DNA of 64,000 nt from Polyangium sp. 15x6 (GTDB taxonomy: Bacteria; Myxococcota_A; Polyangia; Polyangiales; Polyangiaceae): the NCBI RefSeq assembly GCF_029960785.1, contig NZ_JASBQE010000018.1, positions 97,612 to 161,611 on the forward strand. Direction: 5' to 3'. The notes beneath the pieces were generated by a model. It saw nothing but the letters and a program-made list of their open reading frames with translations, had not been told where the DNA came from and did no database searches. This document shows, piece by piece, positions 27,162-35,991 of this stretch (its first letter is position 1; the number at the start of each line of letters is the position of its first letter). The position numbers and the translations under genes are program-made.

Positions 27162-28865
27162 CTACCGCACCGCCATCCGGGCCTTAATCCGGTTCACCGG
27201 CGCGCTCGCGGACACGCTCGCCGCCGCGAGCTTCCCGGTGCTGCTCACGGCGGGCACGCTGCTCGGCAGGTTGCTGAAGAGCACGCCGTCACGACCGTGA
27301 ACCATCACGCCGAGATAGACCTCGCCGGCCGACGTAGCCAGCGTGAGCTCGCTGATGCCGGTCGCGGTCGGGGTCACTGCCGCGAGGCTCTCCGGCAGCG
27401 GGAAAGTCGCGCTCGCCTCCAGGTGCGTCTGGCAATTGGCGCACCCCTGCACGTTCCAGCGGCTCAACACCGCCTCGCTGCCCAGGTGTTGCGGCTTGCC
27501 GTCGATGACGGCGAATGCCGAGATCAAGAAGGATCCGCGGATCCGCGCGCGGTTGACTCCGGAGACGTGGAGCACCCGCGTACCCCGGCTCTTCTCCTTC
27601 GTCGCTGCGACCGCGCGCGGGCCTTCGACCAGATCTTCGAGCGACCCGTGGCTGTAGGTGAAGCCGAGCTGTCGCTCGATGTCGATGCAGTCTTTGGAGG
27701 TGTAGGCCCGCCCGTTCGCGTGCTTAAACGGATCGAGCGGCGTGTCGAGCGTGAGCCACGTGTTCGGCGCCACGCCGGGGGTGGGGCCCTGGTTGTCGGC
27801 CGAGTTTGTCCCGGGGTACTGGTCGATCACCTCCAGGTGATCGGTGCACCGGTGCTTCTTCTGCCACAGCCAGAACACGCGGTCGACGTTGCAGTGATGG
27901 AAGAAGAAGATCGGGTCGAGACCGGCGGTGTCGTTCTCGCCCATGTCGCCGTTGGCGCCATCGATCGGAGAGCGATCGAACGACGGGATCTCGAAGCCAC
28001 CCACCGCGAGGTGAACGCTGTTGTGCGGAGATTCCAGCGAGACGACCCTGCCTGGACCCGACGTCCCGTCGGGGTTCAGCCGGTCATCGTTCCACTGCTT
28101 GGCGGACGTCGTGTTGGAGAACACTGTGTAATTGGGCGCGTCCAGGCAATCCTCGTACCTCTGCGCCACGTTGGTGTTGATGCGATTTCCATTGATGACG
28201 ATGTGCGAGGTCAACCAGTCGACGACGTTCTGATTGAGGATCTCGACGTTCTTTTGGTAGTCCTTGAACTGCGCGTTGTGCTCCTCGGTCGCCTTTCGGT
28301 CCTTGTCGGTGCCGACGAGGCCCGAGAGCGGGTAGCGCACGGTCTCGTAGCCGCGGAGCTTCGTGTAGTTTGGGCTGTTAGGATCGCCGGTGTTATCGGC
28401 GCTGACGTTGTCGACGATGTTCTTCGGGAAGACGAACGAGCGCAGGGGGTTCGGAATCGTCTGGCCGTCGAGCTCGAAGCTCTCGACGGTGAGCGCCCAG
28501 GGAATTCCGTGCGCCAGCGAGTCCTCGCTGGTCTGGTCCCAGTAGGGAAGCGTGACGTCTTCGCAGCCCGGGATGCTCCGGAGCGCCTCCTCCAGCTTCA
28601 CGAGATACATGCGGTGCCAGGTGGGAAAGAGGATGTTGCCGTGGTGGCAGTATCCGCCCCAGTAGAGGTTGGTGCCCCAGCCGCCGCCGCGGAACGGCTC
28701 GCCGTGGAAGCCGCCGATCATGAAGAACGATCGCGGATCCTCCGGTGATAGCTCCTTGACGCCTTTCCACGCGCGCATCAGGTCTTCCAGCGGCTTCTTG
28801 TGGCCCTTCTCGTAATCGGCCTGGATCTCTTGAATCGAGCGGCGGACGCGCAGTGCTTTGGTCAT
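27162..28865 (-). CDS. tyrosinase/polyphenol oxidase-like copper enzyme with CxxC tail domain
   Basis: A 567-residue type-3 copper protein. The CuA site is formed by H54 (GGFHGEP), H75 and H84 (CHHGNILFPTWHR), with C73 placed for a Cys-His thioether; the CuB site by SPHNSVHLAVGG and DPIFFFHHCNVDRVFW. It should oxidise phenols to quinones with O2. A C-terminal ~170-residue domain of strands carries GCANCQTH, a CxxC that in fungal tyrosinases helps copper loading and shields the site. No signal peptide. The ATG at 28865 follows AAAGGA and overlaps the stop of the MerC-like gene by 4 bases. Confidence 0.88.
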   Translation of the reverse strand: MTKALRVRRSIQEIQADYEKGHKKPLEDLMRAWKGVKELSPEDPRSFFMIGGFHGEPFRGGGWGTNLYWGGYCHHGNILFPTWHRMYLVKLEEALRSIPGCEDVTLPYWDQTSEDSLAHGIPWALTVESFELDGQTIPNPLRSFVFPKNIVDNVSADNTGDPNSPNYTKLRGYETVRYPLSGLVGTDKDRKATEEHNAQFKDYQKNVEILNQNVVDWLTSHIVINGNRINTNVAQRYEDCLDAPNYTVFSNTTSAKQWNDDRLNPDGTSGPGRVVSLESPHNSVHLAVGGFEIPSFDRSPIDGANGDMGENDTAGLDPIFFFHHCNVDRVFWLWQKKHRCTDHLEVIDQYPGTNSADNQGPTPGVAPNTWLTLDTPLDPFKHANGRAYTSKDCIDIERQLGFTYSHGSLEDLVEGPRAVAATKEKSRGTRVLHVSGVNRARIRGSFLISAFAVIDGKPQHLGSEAVLSRWNVQGCANCQTHLEASATFPLPESLAAVTPTATGISELTLATSAGEVYLGVMVHGRDGVLFSNLPSSVPAVSSTGKLAAASVSASAPVNRIKARMAVR

Positions 28866-29386
28866 GAGTGACCGTCCTTTCGAGACAGTTGAAAACCGGA
28901 TGTCATGGATCGATCGATGGTGAAGCTGCTGGCGAGCGAGCTCGCGACCATTAGCGCTATGCCGCAGAAGAGGAGCCAGCGGGCCTCGGGGAACAGGCTC
29001 CTCCCGCCGAGGATGATGGCGACGCCGGCGAGGCCCAGCAGGAAGGTGCCATATCCCTTCTTGGACGCCCGCTTGAGCAGCAGCAACAGGTTCAAGGCCG
29101 AGAGGCCAACGAGCAACGGATGGAGCCATGCCACGTAAGGCATACGCGCCAGCCAGACGCTCCCGAACATGCTCATGTAGGTCGCCCAGCAGACCGGACA
29201 TTTGGGAAAGAAAGCGATCAAGACGCTCAACAGCGCCGTGAGTATGGGCCGCGAGGCCCTCTCGACCACGGCGGCCGGTGCGTCGACCGGCGGCGCGGCC
29301 GCCAGGTGACATTGGCACGTCTGGGCCGCTTCGTCGCTTGGGCATGAGCGGCCTCCATGCCGTGAGGCTTCCGTGCATTCGCTCAT
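28862..29386 (-). CDS. MerC-like membrane protein with Cys-rich N-terminus
   Basis: A 174-residue protein with four hydrophobic segments. The N-terminal ~35 residues hold several Cys (MSECTEASR, SCPSDEAAQTCQCHL) and the first helix contains FFPKCPVCWATYMSMFG, a CxxC in a membrane segment as in MerC-type metal carriers. Coupling to the tyrosinase gene (ATGA overlap) suggests a role in copper supply, which is inferred. I chose the ATG at 29386 behind GAAGGGG; the frame is open up to 29452. Confidence 0.7.
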   Translation of the reverse strand: MSECTEASRHGGRSCPSDEAAQTCQCHLAAAPPVDAPAAVVERASRPILTALLSVLIAFFPKCPVCWATYMSMFGSVWLARMPYVAWLHPLLVGLSALNLLLLLKRASKKGYGTFLLGLAGVAIILGGRSLFPEARWLLFCGIALMVASSLASSFTIDRSMTSGFQLSRKDGHS

Positions 29387-29535
29387 GACGAGTCTCACCC
29401 CTTCCAATGCTCCCTCCAGGTAGCCCAAATATCGCCCCTGTCGAGTCTCCACGGGCGGATACGTGGCTCTTCGCCTCCACGAGCGCCTGCCGTGCCCGCC
29501 CTACCGGCGGAGCCTTGCCGAAAGCTCGCAGCGCT

Positions 29536-30276
29536 TCAACCTGCCAGCGTTTTGCGCGACGTCGGCACCGTGGCCTGCTGCGGATAGACGATCGGTGCCC
29601 CGGGATCGCGGTGCCAGTCGTATTCGGCGCTCAGCGCCGCCGTTTCCGCGACGGCGCGGCCCGCCAGCCGCGAGACCAGGTGAAAAGCCAAGTCCGTACC
29701 TGCGGACACGCCGGCGGAGGTGACGTAGTGTCCGGCGTCGACCCAACGCGAGACGTTGTCCCACAGCACCTGTGGACCGAACCCGGTCACCCAATCGAAT
29801 GCCTGATGGTTCGTCGCAGCGGGCTTTCCGTCGAGGAGCCCCGCCTTGGCCAGCACCGCGGCCCCCGTGCACACGGACGCCATGATAGCCACGCGCTGGT
29901 CCATCGCCCTCACCCAGTCGAGGAGCGCGCCCGTCGCACCCTGATCCCCGAGAAGGCGGCCCACCCCGAAGCCGCCGGGGATCATGAGCACATCGAAATG
30001 CTGCTCGAGCGCCTGGCTGCGGAAGATGTCAGGCGCCACCCGGGGCCCCTGATAGCTCTTCACGGGCGCCGGCTCCTTGACGACGACGGGGGCGCCCACT
30101 TCGTTGGAGATCAGGACCACATCGAACGGGTAAGGCGGTGGATCGGCGTAACCGGTGCCGATAAAACGCGCGATCGTGAACGCTTCGGCAAATCCCCAGA
30201 CATCCAGCGGCTCGAAACCATCGAATACGAGGATGCCTATGCGCTGCGGGCGGGGCGACTGGCTAGACGTCGACAT
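29536..30276 (-). CDS. DJ-1/PfpI-family protein
   Basis: A 246-residue single-domain DJ-1/PfpI protein. It begins RIGILVFDGFEPLDVWGFAEAF, has the conserved DVLMIPGGFGVGRLL, and the nucleophile-elbow Cys in MASVCTGAAVLAKAGLLDG, followed by TNHQAFDW. Close in outline to the amidase-like domain of GlxA regulators and isonitrile hydratases, but without the AraC DNA-binding domain. First gene of the leftward tyrosinase group, 149 bases upstream of the MerC-like gene; a link to that pathway is only positional. Confidence 0.8.
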   Translation of the reverse strand: MSTSSQSPRPQRIGILVFDGFEPLDVWGFAEAFTIARFIGTGYADPPPYPFDVVLISNEVGAPVVVKEPAPVKSYQGPRVAPDIFRSQALEQHFDVLMIPGGFGVGRLLGDQGATGALLDWVRAMDQRVAIMASVCTGAAVLAKAGLLDGKPAATNHQAFDWVTGFGPQVLWDNVSRWVDAGHYVTSAGVSAGTDLAFHLVSRLAGRAVAETAALSAEYDWHRDPGAPIVYPQQATVPTSRKTLAG

Positions 30277-30374
30277 GTGTTTCCTCCCCGGTACGTGCCG
30301 CTTTCAATTACGCAAAAGTACGCCAACGTACCAACGCCCAGCAGACACGATGCGGGTTCGCAAGTCAAGTCTAT

Positions 30375-30653
30375 TCATGCGCCTAGGGAAAATAGCCCGC
30401 CGGTTTCACCCCGCGCATGGAAGCCGTCACCCCGCCGCTGGGCCAAACGCGCGCTCCGCGCCCCCAGCCCCCCTCCCGACCCCTGCGGGAGCCCGAACCA
30501 CAAGATCCGCCTGTCCGCGTAGACGGACTCGCCACGGAGGCGGAAGCCCGTGAGAGCAGACCAGGGCCGTCCCAGAACAACACCAAGCTTCGGAAAGAAG
30601 TCGAAGCTCGCACGACGCACGAGCCCCCGACGTAACTCTCCGCGGATTGTCAC
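30375..30653 (-). CDS. 92-residue hypothetical protein, last of a small-gene cassette
   Basis: Starts at a GTG (30653) that overlaps the stop of the preceding gene (GTGA), the main reason to believe it. Basic, Gly/Arg-rich C-terminal half; no motif that I recognise. Could instead be non-coding DNA, since composition is ordinary for the region. Confidence 0.35.
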   Translation of the reverse strand: MTIRGELRRGLVRRASFDFFPKLGVVLGRPWSALTGFRLRGESVYADRRILWFGLPQGSGGGLGARSARLAQRRGDGFHARGETGGLFSLGA

Positions 30654-30976
30654 CTCTCGCCCTCGGCATAACGCCGCGCCAGCTCCGGATCCGGCTCCTC
30701 GCCCAGGCTGACGACGAGCCTTCGGTACTGCCCGAAGATCAGCACAACATCCTCTTGCAAGGTCGGAACGGGCGTGAAGGGGGGCAGCACGTATCGGCTG
30801 AACCCCATGAACTTCTCAACGTGCCGCACGTGGCCAATCCGACGCCCGAAGCAGAACACGAGGAGCAATCCGTCCTTCGCACGTGCTCGCACGTGGCCGA
30901 TGCGCTGGCCTTCGGCAAAGACATCCCAGCTCTCGCCGTACGGCCGCAGTTCAACCGTGAATTTACGCTGCGTCAT
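30650..30976 (-). CDS. 108-residue hypothetical protein of the small-gene cassette
   Basis: A soluble 108-residue protein beginning MTQRKFTVELRPYGESWDVFAEGQRIGHV, with a second GRRIGHVRHVEKFMG. The two GxRIGHVR elements suggest an internal strand repeat in a small beta-rich fold. No known family. It overlaps the upstream gene by 14 bases and the downstream one by 4. Confidence 0.6.
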   Translation of the reverse strand: MTQRKFTVELRPYGESWDVFAEGQRIGHVRARAKDGLLLVFCFGRRIGHVRHVEKFMGFSRYVLPPFTPVPTLQEDVVLIFGQYRRLVVSLGEEPDPELARRYAEGER

Positions 30977-31142
30977 CGTCGACCATCCGGAGCGCAAACG
31001 GCGTGCCGAGAAGAATCACCAGGATGCAAACATACGGCTCGGGGCCGGCATCGGTGAACAGCGCGAGAAAAACGACGGCGAGAATTGCACCGACGCCGGC
31101 GATGCAGACCACGGCAATGGCGCCAGCCTCCTCGGGGCTCAC
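30963..31142 (-). CDS. 59-residue two-helix membrane protein
   Basis: From a GTG at 31142 overlapping the previous stop (GTGA). Two hydrophobic segments, GAIAVVCIAGVGAILAVVF and PYVCILVILLGTPFAL, joined by a short acidic loop, then an acidic tail MVDDDAA. Such small membrane proteins occur in defence, toxin and phage cassettes, but nothing here is specific. Confidence 0.55.
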   Translation of the reverse strand: MSPEEAGAIAVVCIAGVGAILAVVFLALFTDAGPEPYVCILVILLGTPFALRMVDDDAA

Positions 31143-31489
31143 TTCGCCCGCGCCGCAATGGTGACATTGAACGCCGTTCGGTGGACCTCCTGTGCGACGC
31201 GTCCGGCTTCCTTGGGGGTCAGGGCGTAACCCCTGAACACCTTGCGCCCTTCGGGATCGATCGCCCCCTCTTCGACATACACGTACCCATCGCTCCCGAG
31301 CGCGAGGCGTTGGAGGCAGGCCCAGCGGAGCAAGCCCTGCGTGCCGTGCTGCGCGCGTTCGTCGGCGGTCAGCGCGTAGCCGGTGAACACGCGTCGGCCT
31401 GGCGGCGGCTCCTCCTCGAATCGAACGTAAATCACACCGTCGCTCGCGAGTACAAGCTCGGTCTCCATGGTCGGCGGCTCGGTTGTCAT
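31139..31489 (-). CDS. 116-residue protein made of two similar repeats
   Basis: Two copies of a ~45-residue unit: the first with LASDGVIYVRFEE then GRRVFTGYALTADE, the second with LGSDGYVYVEEG then GRKVFRGYALTPKE. Soluble, no signal peptide. No family recognised. The pattern suggests a small beta-rich pseudo-dimer. Confidence 0.6.
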   Translation of the reverse strand: MTTEPPTMETELVLASDGVIYVRFEEEPPPGRRVFTGYALTADERAQHGTQGLLRWACLQRLALGSDGYVYVEEGAIDPEGRKVFRGYALTPKEAGRVAQEVHRTAFNVTIAARAK

Positions 31490-31504
31490 GTTGTCGCACT
31501 CCTT

Positions 31505-32131
31505 TTAGAGGGAAATTCGGAGCTGAACGCGATGGGGCAGCGACGGCGTTTCCTGCGTTCTCTCGATGGCGACAACGCCAGCCTTCTCCAGGCGAATCAG
31601 TGCCGGCACGAGCGTCCCGGAGACCGACATGTCGCACAGGATGTCACGCAGCCGCACAAAGGAGATAAATCCATCGGCATCCGGCCGCATCCGGGACAGC
31701 GCGTAATGGACGACCCCTTCGGCGTACGCCTCCCTCCCGTGCTTGCGCAGCGCCGTCGCATAGTTGGCGACGTCGACGGCGGCGCGCTGGTAGTCCGGGG
31801 CCGAGCGCATGATTTCGAGCAGGAGCAGCTCCCCGCGCTCCTCGTGCCCGACGGCGCCCGCGGAGACCCGCGTTGCCCTCGCCGACCGCGGCGGCGGAAG
31901 CGGCGGGAGGCGATCCGAAAGGCGCGGTCTGCGGATGCGCTCGCGCCAATCGTGCAGCAAGGCGCCCGCGAAGGCACGTGCGCGGCTCCACGCGGAGGGC
32001 GGATCCACGAACGTGTCCCGCACCGGCTCGGGATGCACCGTGCTCGCGCGCACCCCGCTCTGCGGTGGAAGCGCTGGACGGTCCATGACCGTTGTTTCTG
32101 CGTCGTCGTCGATGTCACGCGCGGTATCCAT
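31505..32131 (-). CDS. 208-residue hypothetical protein, first gene of the cassette
   Basis: An N-terminal ~85 residues that are Pro/Arg-rich and probably disordered, followed by a helical C-terminal domain (GELLLLEIMRSAPDYQRAAVDVANYATALRK... ending GTLVPALIRLEKAGVVAIER), where the last part resembles a winged-helix arrangement. It could be a DNA-binding or scaffold protein. I used the ATG at 32131. A 14-bp inverted repeat lies upstream, so the gene may be regulated there. Confidence 0.55.
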   Translation of the reverse strand: MDTARDIDDDAETTVMDRPALPPQSGVRASTVHPEPVRDTFVDPPSAWSRARAFAGALLHDWRERIRRPRLSDRLPPLPPPRSARATRVSAGAVGHEERGELLLLEIMRSAPDYQRAAVDVANYATALRKHGREAYAEGVVHYALSRMRPDADGFISFVRLRDILCDMSVSGTLVPALIRLEKAGVVAIERTQETPSLPHRVQLRISL

Positions 32132-32160
32132 GGGCCTCCAAGCGATTAGGAGACGACCCC

Positions 32161-32219
32161 CAGGAGGGGGCGATAGGAGGATGCTCGCCCAGAGAACCAC
32201 TACCCATCGCCCCCTCCTG
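32161..32219. promoter_or_regulatory. 14-bp perfect inverted repeat upstream of the small-gene cassette
   Basis: CAGGAGGGGGCGAT (32161-32174) and its exact complement (32206-32219), separated by 31 bases, 30 bases upstream of the first ATG of the cassette. A second pair, ACGAC/GTCGT, flanks it. Placement fits an operator or a DNA loop site; a leader-RNA hairpin is also possible. Confidence 0.45.
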
Positions 32220-32573
32220 CGAGTCGTTTCCTTGTTCAGCGTTCGTCAGTCCTCGCCGCTCGAAGACGAGGCGCTGCCACGCGCCACCCCGGGTAACCGG
32301 AAATGAGCCAATGGAGCCATGCATAATGCCTTGCGCTGAATGACAGCGCCTCGGCTTCGAGCGGCGAGCGGACCAACGGAGGCGTCGAGCCCTTCGCCCT
32401 CCCCAGTGGGGCCGCGATGCTCCGGACAGCCCACGGGGAAGGGGCGGCCTACACGCGGACCCGCTGGGAAGGACGAACGATTCGCCCCTCAGACACAAAC
32501 AATGCAGGGGCTCGAAGCGGGGTAACGCGGGCGGTGCCGATTTTTTCAGCGGAGGGGTCGGGCCCGGTTCGTC
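32220..32573. other. gene-free stretch
   Basis: About 350 bases between the inverted repeat and the stop of the Cys-rich lipoprotein gene. Short open frames here are shadows. I see no convincing promoter, tRNA or hairpin. Confidence 0.5.
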
Positions 32574-33740
32574 CTACTTGATCTCGTAGAAGGGATGCAG
32601 GCAACAGAACGTGACCGCCCTCGTCACGTCACGCACGGCGCTGCCCGTAGGCGTCCCGCCGCTCGCCTCGCAGCTCCCGGGCACGTAGGCGAGGTCCGTG
32701 ATCGCTTTGCCGGCGATGGCGTGGCCTACGGGAAGTATGTTGACGCACTGGTCGTAGGGGGACTGGAGGCCGCTCTGCTCGGATTGCGAGGAGCATGCGG
32801 CGTCGTCGTACAGCCGTATCGACGCCGTGCATCCGCCTCCCGAGGGCTGGCCGCATTCGCACTTGGCACAGCCTCGACCGTCGATGACCCCGTCGTCCGG
32901 AAACATCTCATAACGCGCGTAAAGGTAATTGTCTGGACAGGGAACGTCCACGCCTTCACGAACGATGCACTGGAGCCACCCCGGTCCGGGATCGCTCACA
33001 CAATACTCGGTCCCCCCGTCCGAATAGCACGCATCGTCATTCGTGTTGGACATGCATGCGAGGCCGGCAAGTTTCCACTCCGTTTTCTTCGTTAACGCGG
33101 GTGTCTCGCTCTTGGGGGGGCATGACTCGCTCGTCGGACCCGGGAGCGGGGACAACCATACAGATTGAGCACACGGCTCGCCCCCGCACTGCGCACCGGC
33201 CGGAAGGGCGTTGTTGCTCGTACACGAGCCATCCCAACCGGCCGATTCGTCAAAAGGGAGGGAGACGACTCCGCTTTCTCCGCACGCACCGGCGCGGATC
33301 TCGATCTTCTCGGGCAACCCAGTACATGCGCCGCTCGATGCCCCGCACTCGCACGGCTCGCACTCTGCGGCTGGCGCATCGAGGTCCGCGAAGAGGCGGA
33401 ACTTCTCGCTCGAAGTGCCCGGGGGACACTCGGTCGGAAGGGCGCCGGGCGCCGCTACGAACAACGAGATCGCCATCTCCGTCCAGTAGCCCGCATTGCC
33501 GCTCGGCACGGGAACACAGCGCCCCGTGCATGCAGATTGCCCCGCGTCGGGCTCATCGGGGCCCGCCTCCGCGTCGGTCCCGGCGTCGGCATCCGTGCCG
33601 GCGTCGACGCACCAGGGATCGGGGAAGAGTGCATTGGGATCACAGACGAGGAAACCCACTTCTGATGGCGCCGAACAGGCTGCAATGAAACCCACGCCGA
33701 CACTCGCTGAAACGAGGACAGTAAGTATCAACCGGTTCAT
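32574..33740 (-). CDS. Cys-rich secreted lipoprotein
   Basis: A 388-residue lipoprotein. The signal ends at the lipobox FIAAC; a short Asp/Ala/Gly-rich spacer (DAGTDADAGTDAEAGPDE) typical of myxobacterial lipoproteins follows. The mature part has about two dozen Cys in patterns such as CEPCECG and CAKCECG, implying many disulfides. No catalytic motif. It is the third gene of the leftward sigma factor/PEGA operon; its ATG at 33740 is 2 bases after the PEGA gene's stop. Confidence 0.75.
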   Translation of the reverse strand: MNRLILTVLVSASVGVGFIAACSAPSEVGFLVCDPNALFPDPWCVDAGTDADAGTDAEAGPDEPDAGQSACTGRCVPVPSGNAGYWTEMAISLFVAAPGALPTECPPGTSSEKFRLFADLDAPAAECEPCECGASSGACTGLPEKIEIRAGACGESGVVSLPFDESAGWDGSCTSNNALPAGAQCGGEPCAQSVWLSPLPGPTSESCPPKSETPALTKKTEWKLAGLACMSNTNDDACYSDGGTEYCVSDPGPGWLQCIVREGVDVPCPDNYLYARYEMFPDDGVIDGRGCAKCECGQPSGGGCTASIRLYDDAACSSQSEQSGLQSPYDQCVNILPVGHAIAGKAITDLAYVPGSCEASGGTPTGSAVRDVTRAVTFCCLHPFYEIK

Positions 33741-33742
33741 AA

Positions 33743-34975
33743 CTAAAACTCCCATCCCCCGGCGACCTGTGCGCCAACCAAGACGGGAGGCTGGTCGACA
33801 ATAGCCGTTTGGCCGGCGATGATCTTGGTGCCGCTGTCGAGAGCCACCGCGTCAACGCTCGCCTGCATGGAAAAGGACTGCGTGAGGTTGAACTTCGCTC
33901 CGATACGACCACCGATCCCCAGCTTGACGAATTCGGGATGCTCCCCCTTGTAGCTGGTCGCAGCTCCCTGGATCCGGATCAGCCCTACATGCCCCAGGGC
34001 GCAACCGAAGAGCCAGCGCCAGTGCCCGCACACGCTCGCGAGCCCGCCCACGGTCATGGCGTTGATCTGCCCGCCCTCCACACCCGACGTGAGCCACGCA
34101 GCGCGGGCCTCGAGCCCGAGGGACACGTAGTCGTTTGGCCTCAAACTTCCGGCGATCATCGCGCCCACCGCAGGCGACCATGACGCGACGCCGAACACGA
34201 CGATCGGTCCGCCGCTCACGGAGCCGCGCAAGCCCGCCTTTTTCTGCTCGCCCGTGACGCCCCCGACGATCGGCTCCCGCGACGGCGGCTCATCCTCCGG
34301 CGGCTCGTCGAGCGACGACAAGTCGGGCCTCCGCGGGTTCTCGCGCCGCAGCTTCAACGGAGGCGGGAGCGGTTCGGGCAACGCGCGCAACGTCAACGTG
34401 ACGCGCATCTCCTGCCCCTTCCGCGCCGTGAAGGTCTCCACGGCGTCCTCGTACCCATCGAGACGCGCCCGCAGCTCGTGCTCGCCGGGCGCCACGAACA
34501 TGGACAAGGCTGAGAACCCATCGCGGTTCCTCGGCTCTCCGTCGAGCGTGAGCTTGGTCCCCGCGTGCGAGATCGTGACGTCGACCCAGGTCATCTCCGC
34601 GCGCGCCGCGTCGTACGCCTTCAGGAAGCCCTGACGTTCCTCTGCGGTCGCGTTCGTCGCGCGCTGGATCGCGTCGAGCAGCAGATCCGCGGCATCCACG
34701 GGCTTCCCGAGCTGCACGAGGAGAACGCCGAGACGGCCAGCGATCAGCGGATCGTGGCGGACGTCGAGCGCGGCGGCGTACGCCCGCGCCGCGGCCGTCG
34801 CTCGTCCCGCTGCGCGTGCGCGATCCCCGTCGATGACGTAGGAGGTGAAGCGCGCCTTCTTCGCTGCGTCTTCGAGCGCATCCGGCGGTACGGGTGACGC
34901 CTCGCGGGGTTCGTCGGCGAGCGCGGTAGCCGTAAGCCCGAGAAGGACGACGAGCGCGACACCTAGGGATCGCAT
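33743..34975 (-). CDS. exported TPR-PEGA-type protein with a C-terminal barrel-like region
   Basis: A 410-residue protein. Signal peptide MRSLGVALVVLLGLTATALA; TPR-like helices follow (AARAYAAALDVRHDPLIAGRLGVLL), then a PEGA-like beta domain (FVAPGEHELRARLDGYEDAVETF), a Pro/Glu-rich linker, and a ~160-residue strand-rich end closing in Phe (VGAQVAGGWEF), as in outer-membrane barrels. A GTG at 35038 overlapping the sigma factor stop would add 21 residues before the signal peptide; I prefer 34975. The trio with a sigma factor and a lipoprotein suggests an envelope-signalling operon. Confidence 0.7.
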   Translation of the reverse strand: MRSLGVALVVLLGLTATALADEPREASPVPPDALEDAAKKARFTSYVIDGDRARAAGRATAAARAYAAALDVRHDPLIAGRLGVLLVQLGKPVDAADLLLDAIQRATNATAEERQGFLKAYDAARAEMTWVDVTISHAGTKLTLDGEPRNRDGFSALSMFVAPGEHELRARLDGYEDAVETFTARKGQEMRVTLTLRALPEPLPPPLKLRRENPRRPDLSSLDEPPEDEPPSREPIVGGVTGEQKKAGLRGSVSGGPIVVFGVASWSPAVGAMIAGSLRPNDYVSLGLEARAAWLTSGVEGGQINAMTVGGLASVCGHWRWLFGCALGHVGLIRIQGAATSYKGEHPEFVKLGIGGRIGAKFNLTQSFSMQASVDAVALDSGTKIIAGQTAIVDQPPVLVGAQVAGGWEF

Positions 34976-35037
34976 GCGCGGCGCACGATACCGCGGCTGC
35001 CGGTCGAAGGCGAGAGGGGCGTACGGGACGAACCTCA

Positions 35038-35991
35038 CTACCGCAGGCGGAAATCCAAGCCCTTCCGTCGGGGAAGGTCGAAGGGCTCAGGGTTCGTCGC
35101 GGTGGTTCCTCGCGGCGCCGTCGGCTGCGCATGGCTGCTGTGTGGAGCAGGCATCACGTGCGGCAGTGGAGAGGTGACGACGGGAGCGGCCGGGGCGCTG
35201 TCCCCAGGCGACGAGCTCGGAGCCGCGACGCGAACGACGTCCGCCGCCGCAGCAGCGACGACGCGCGCCGGGCCCGTGGCCACCGCGTGCAGCTCGGCCG
35301 GCGTGGGCGCCGGCTCGCGCGACATGAACGGGTAGAACACGATGGCCATGAGCGCGGCCCATACGTGCCCGAGCGGATACACGTAGTCGAACAGCCTTCG
35401 CAGGAGCGCCCGGCGTTCGAGCACTGCGAGCGGTACCGGCGGAAGGATGACGAAGGGGTCGTTGCCGAGCCGCAAACGCAGGTACTTCCGCGCGCGGGAC
35501 AGCGTCATCTTCGCGGCGTCCTCGGAGATGCCGAGCACCCGCCCGGCCTCCTCGTGGGACCGCTCCTCGACGCCTACGAGGTAGAGCACGTCGACCTGCG
35601 AGCGCGGCATGTCTTGCAAGACTTCCATCACCAGCTCAATGGCCTCTCGCAACTCCGCCGTCCGTTCCGGTGAAGCCCCCGGGGCCACCGCTGTCTCGGC
35701 GTGTCCTTCGTCCGGCTCGAACACCGCTTCGTAGCGCCGCGTGGCCCGGTGCGCTTCGCGGACGACGTTGCGCGTGATGACGGTGAGCCACGGCTTGGCG
35801 CCGTCAGGGTGCGGCGTGTACCTCCAGAGGTTGCGCAGCGCGTTCACGAACACGCGCTGCACCCTGTCGTCCACGGTGTCCCGTGTGTACGCCTGACCAT
35901 CGCCTGCGAGGCGCGTGACCTCTGGGCGGAGGTCAAGGATCTCGGCGACCAGCTCGGGCGGGTAGTCGGTCGGCTTCGAAGATCTTCCCAT
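35038..35991 (-). CDS. ECF-type sigma factor with a membrane-spanning C-terminal extension
   Basis: A 317-residue protein. Residues ~20-80 form sigma region 2 (DRVQRVFVNALRNLWRY), and ~110-165 region 4 with a helix-turn-helix (MPRSQVDVLYLVGVEERSHEEAGRVLGISEDAAKMTLSRARKYLR). About 150 extra residues follow, with one hydrophobic segment (PLGHVWAALMAIVFYPFM) and an Ala/Pro-rich tail, presumably across the inner membrane. ECF factors normally stop after region 4, so this one may be tethered and self-controlled. First gene of the operon with the PEGA and lipoprotein genes. Confidence 0.8.
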   Translation of the reverse strand: MGRSSKPTDYPPELVAEILDLRPEVTRLAGDGQAYTRDTVDDRVQRVFVNALRNLWRYTPHPDGAKPWLTVITRNVVREAHRATRRYEAVFEPDEGHAETAVAPGASPERTAELREAIELVMEVLQDMPRSQVDVLYLVGVEERSHEEAGRVLGISEDAAKMTLSRARKYLRLRLGNDPFVILPPVPLAVLERRALLRRLFDYVYPLGHVWAALMAIVFYPFMSREPAPTPAELHAVATGPARVVAAAAADVVRVAAPSSSPGDSAPAAPVVTSPLPHVMPAPHSSHAQPTAPRGTTATNPEPFDLPRRKGLDFRLR

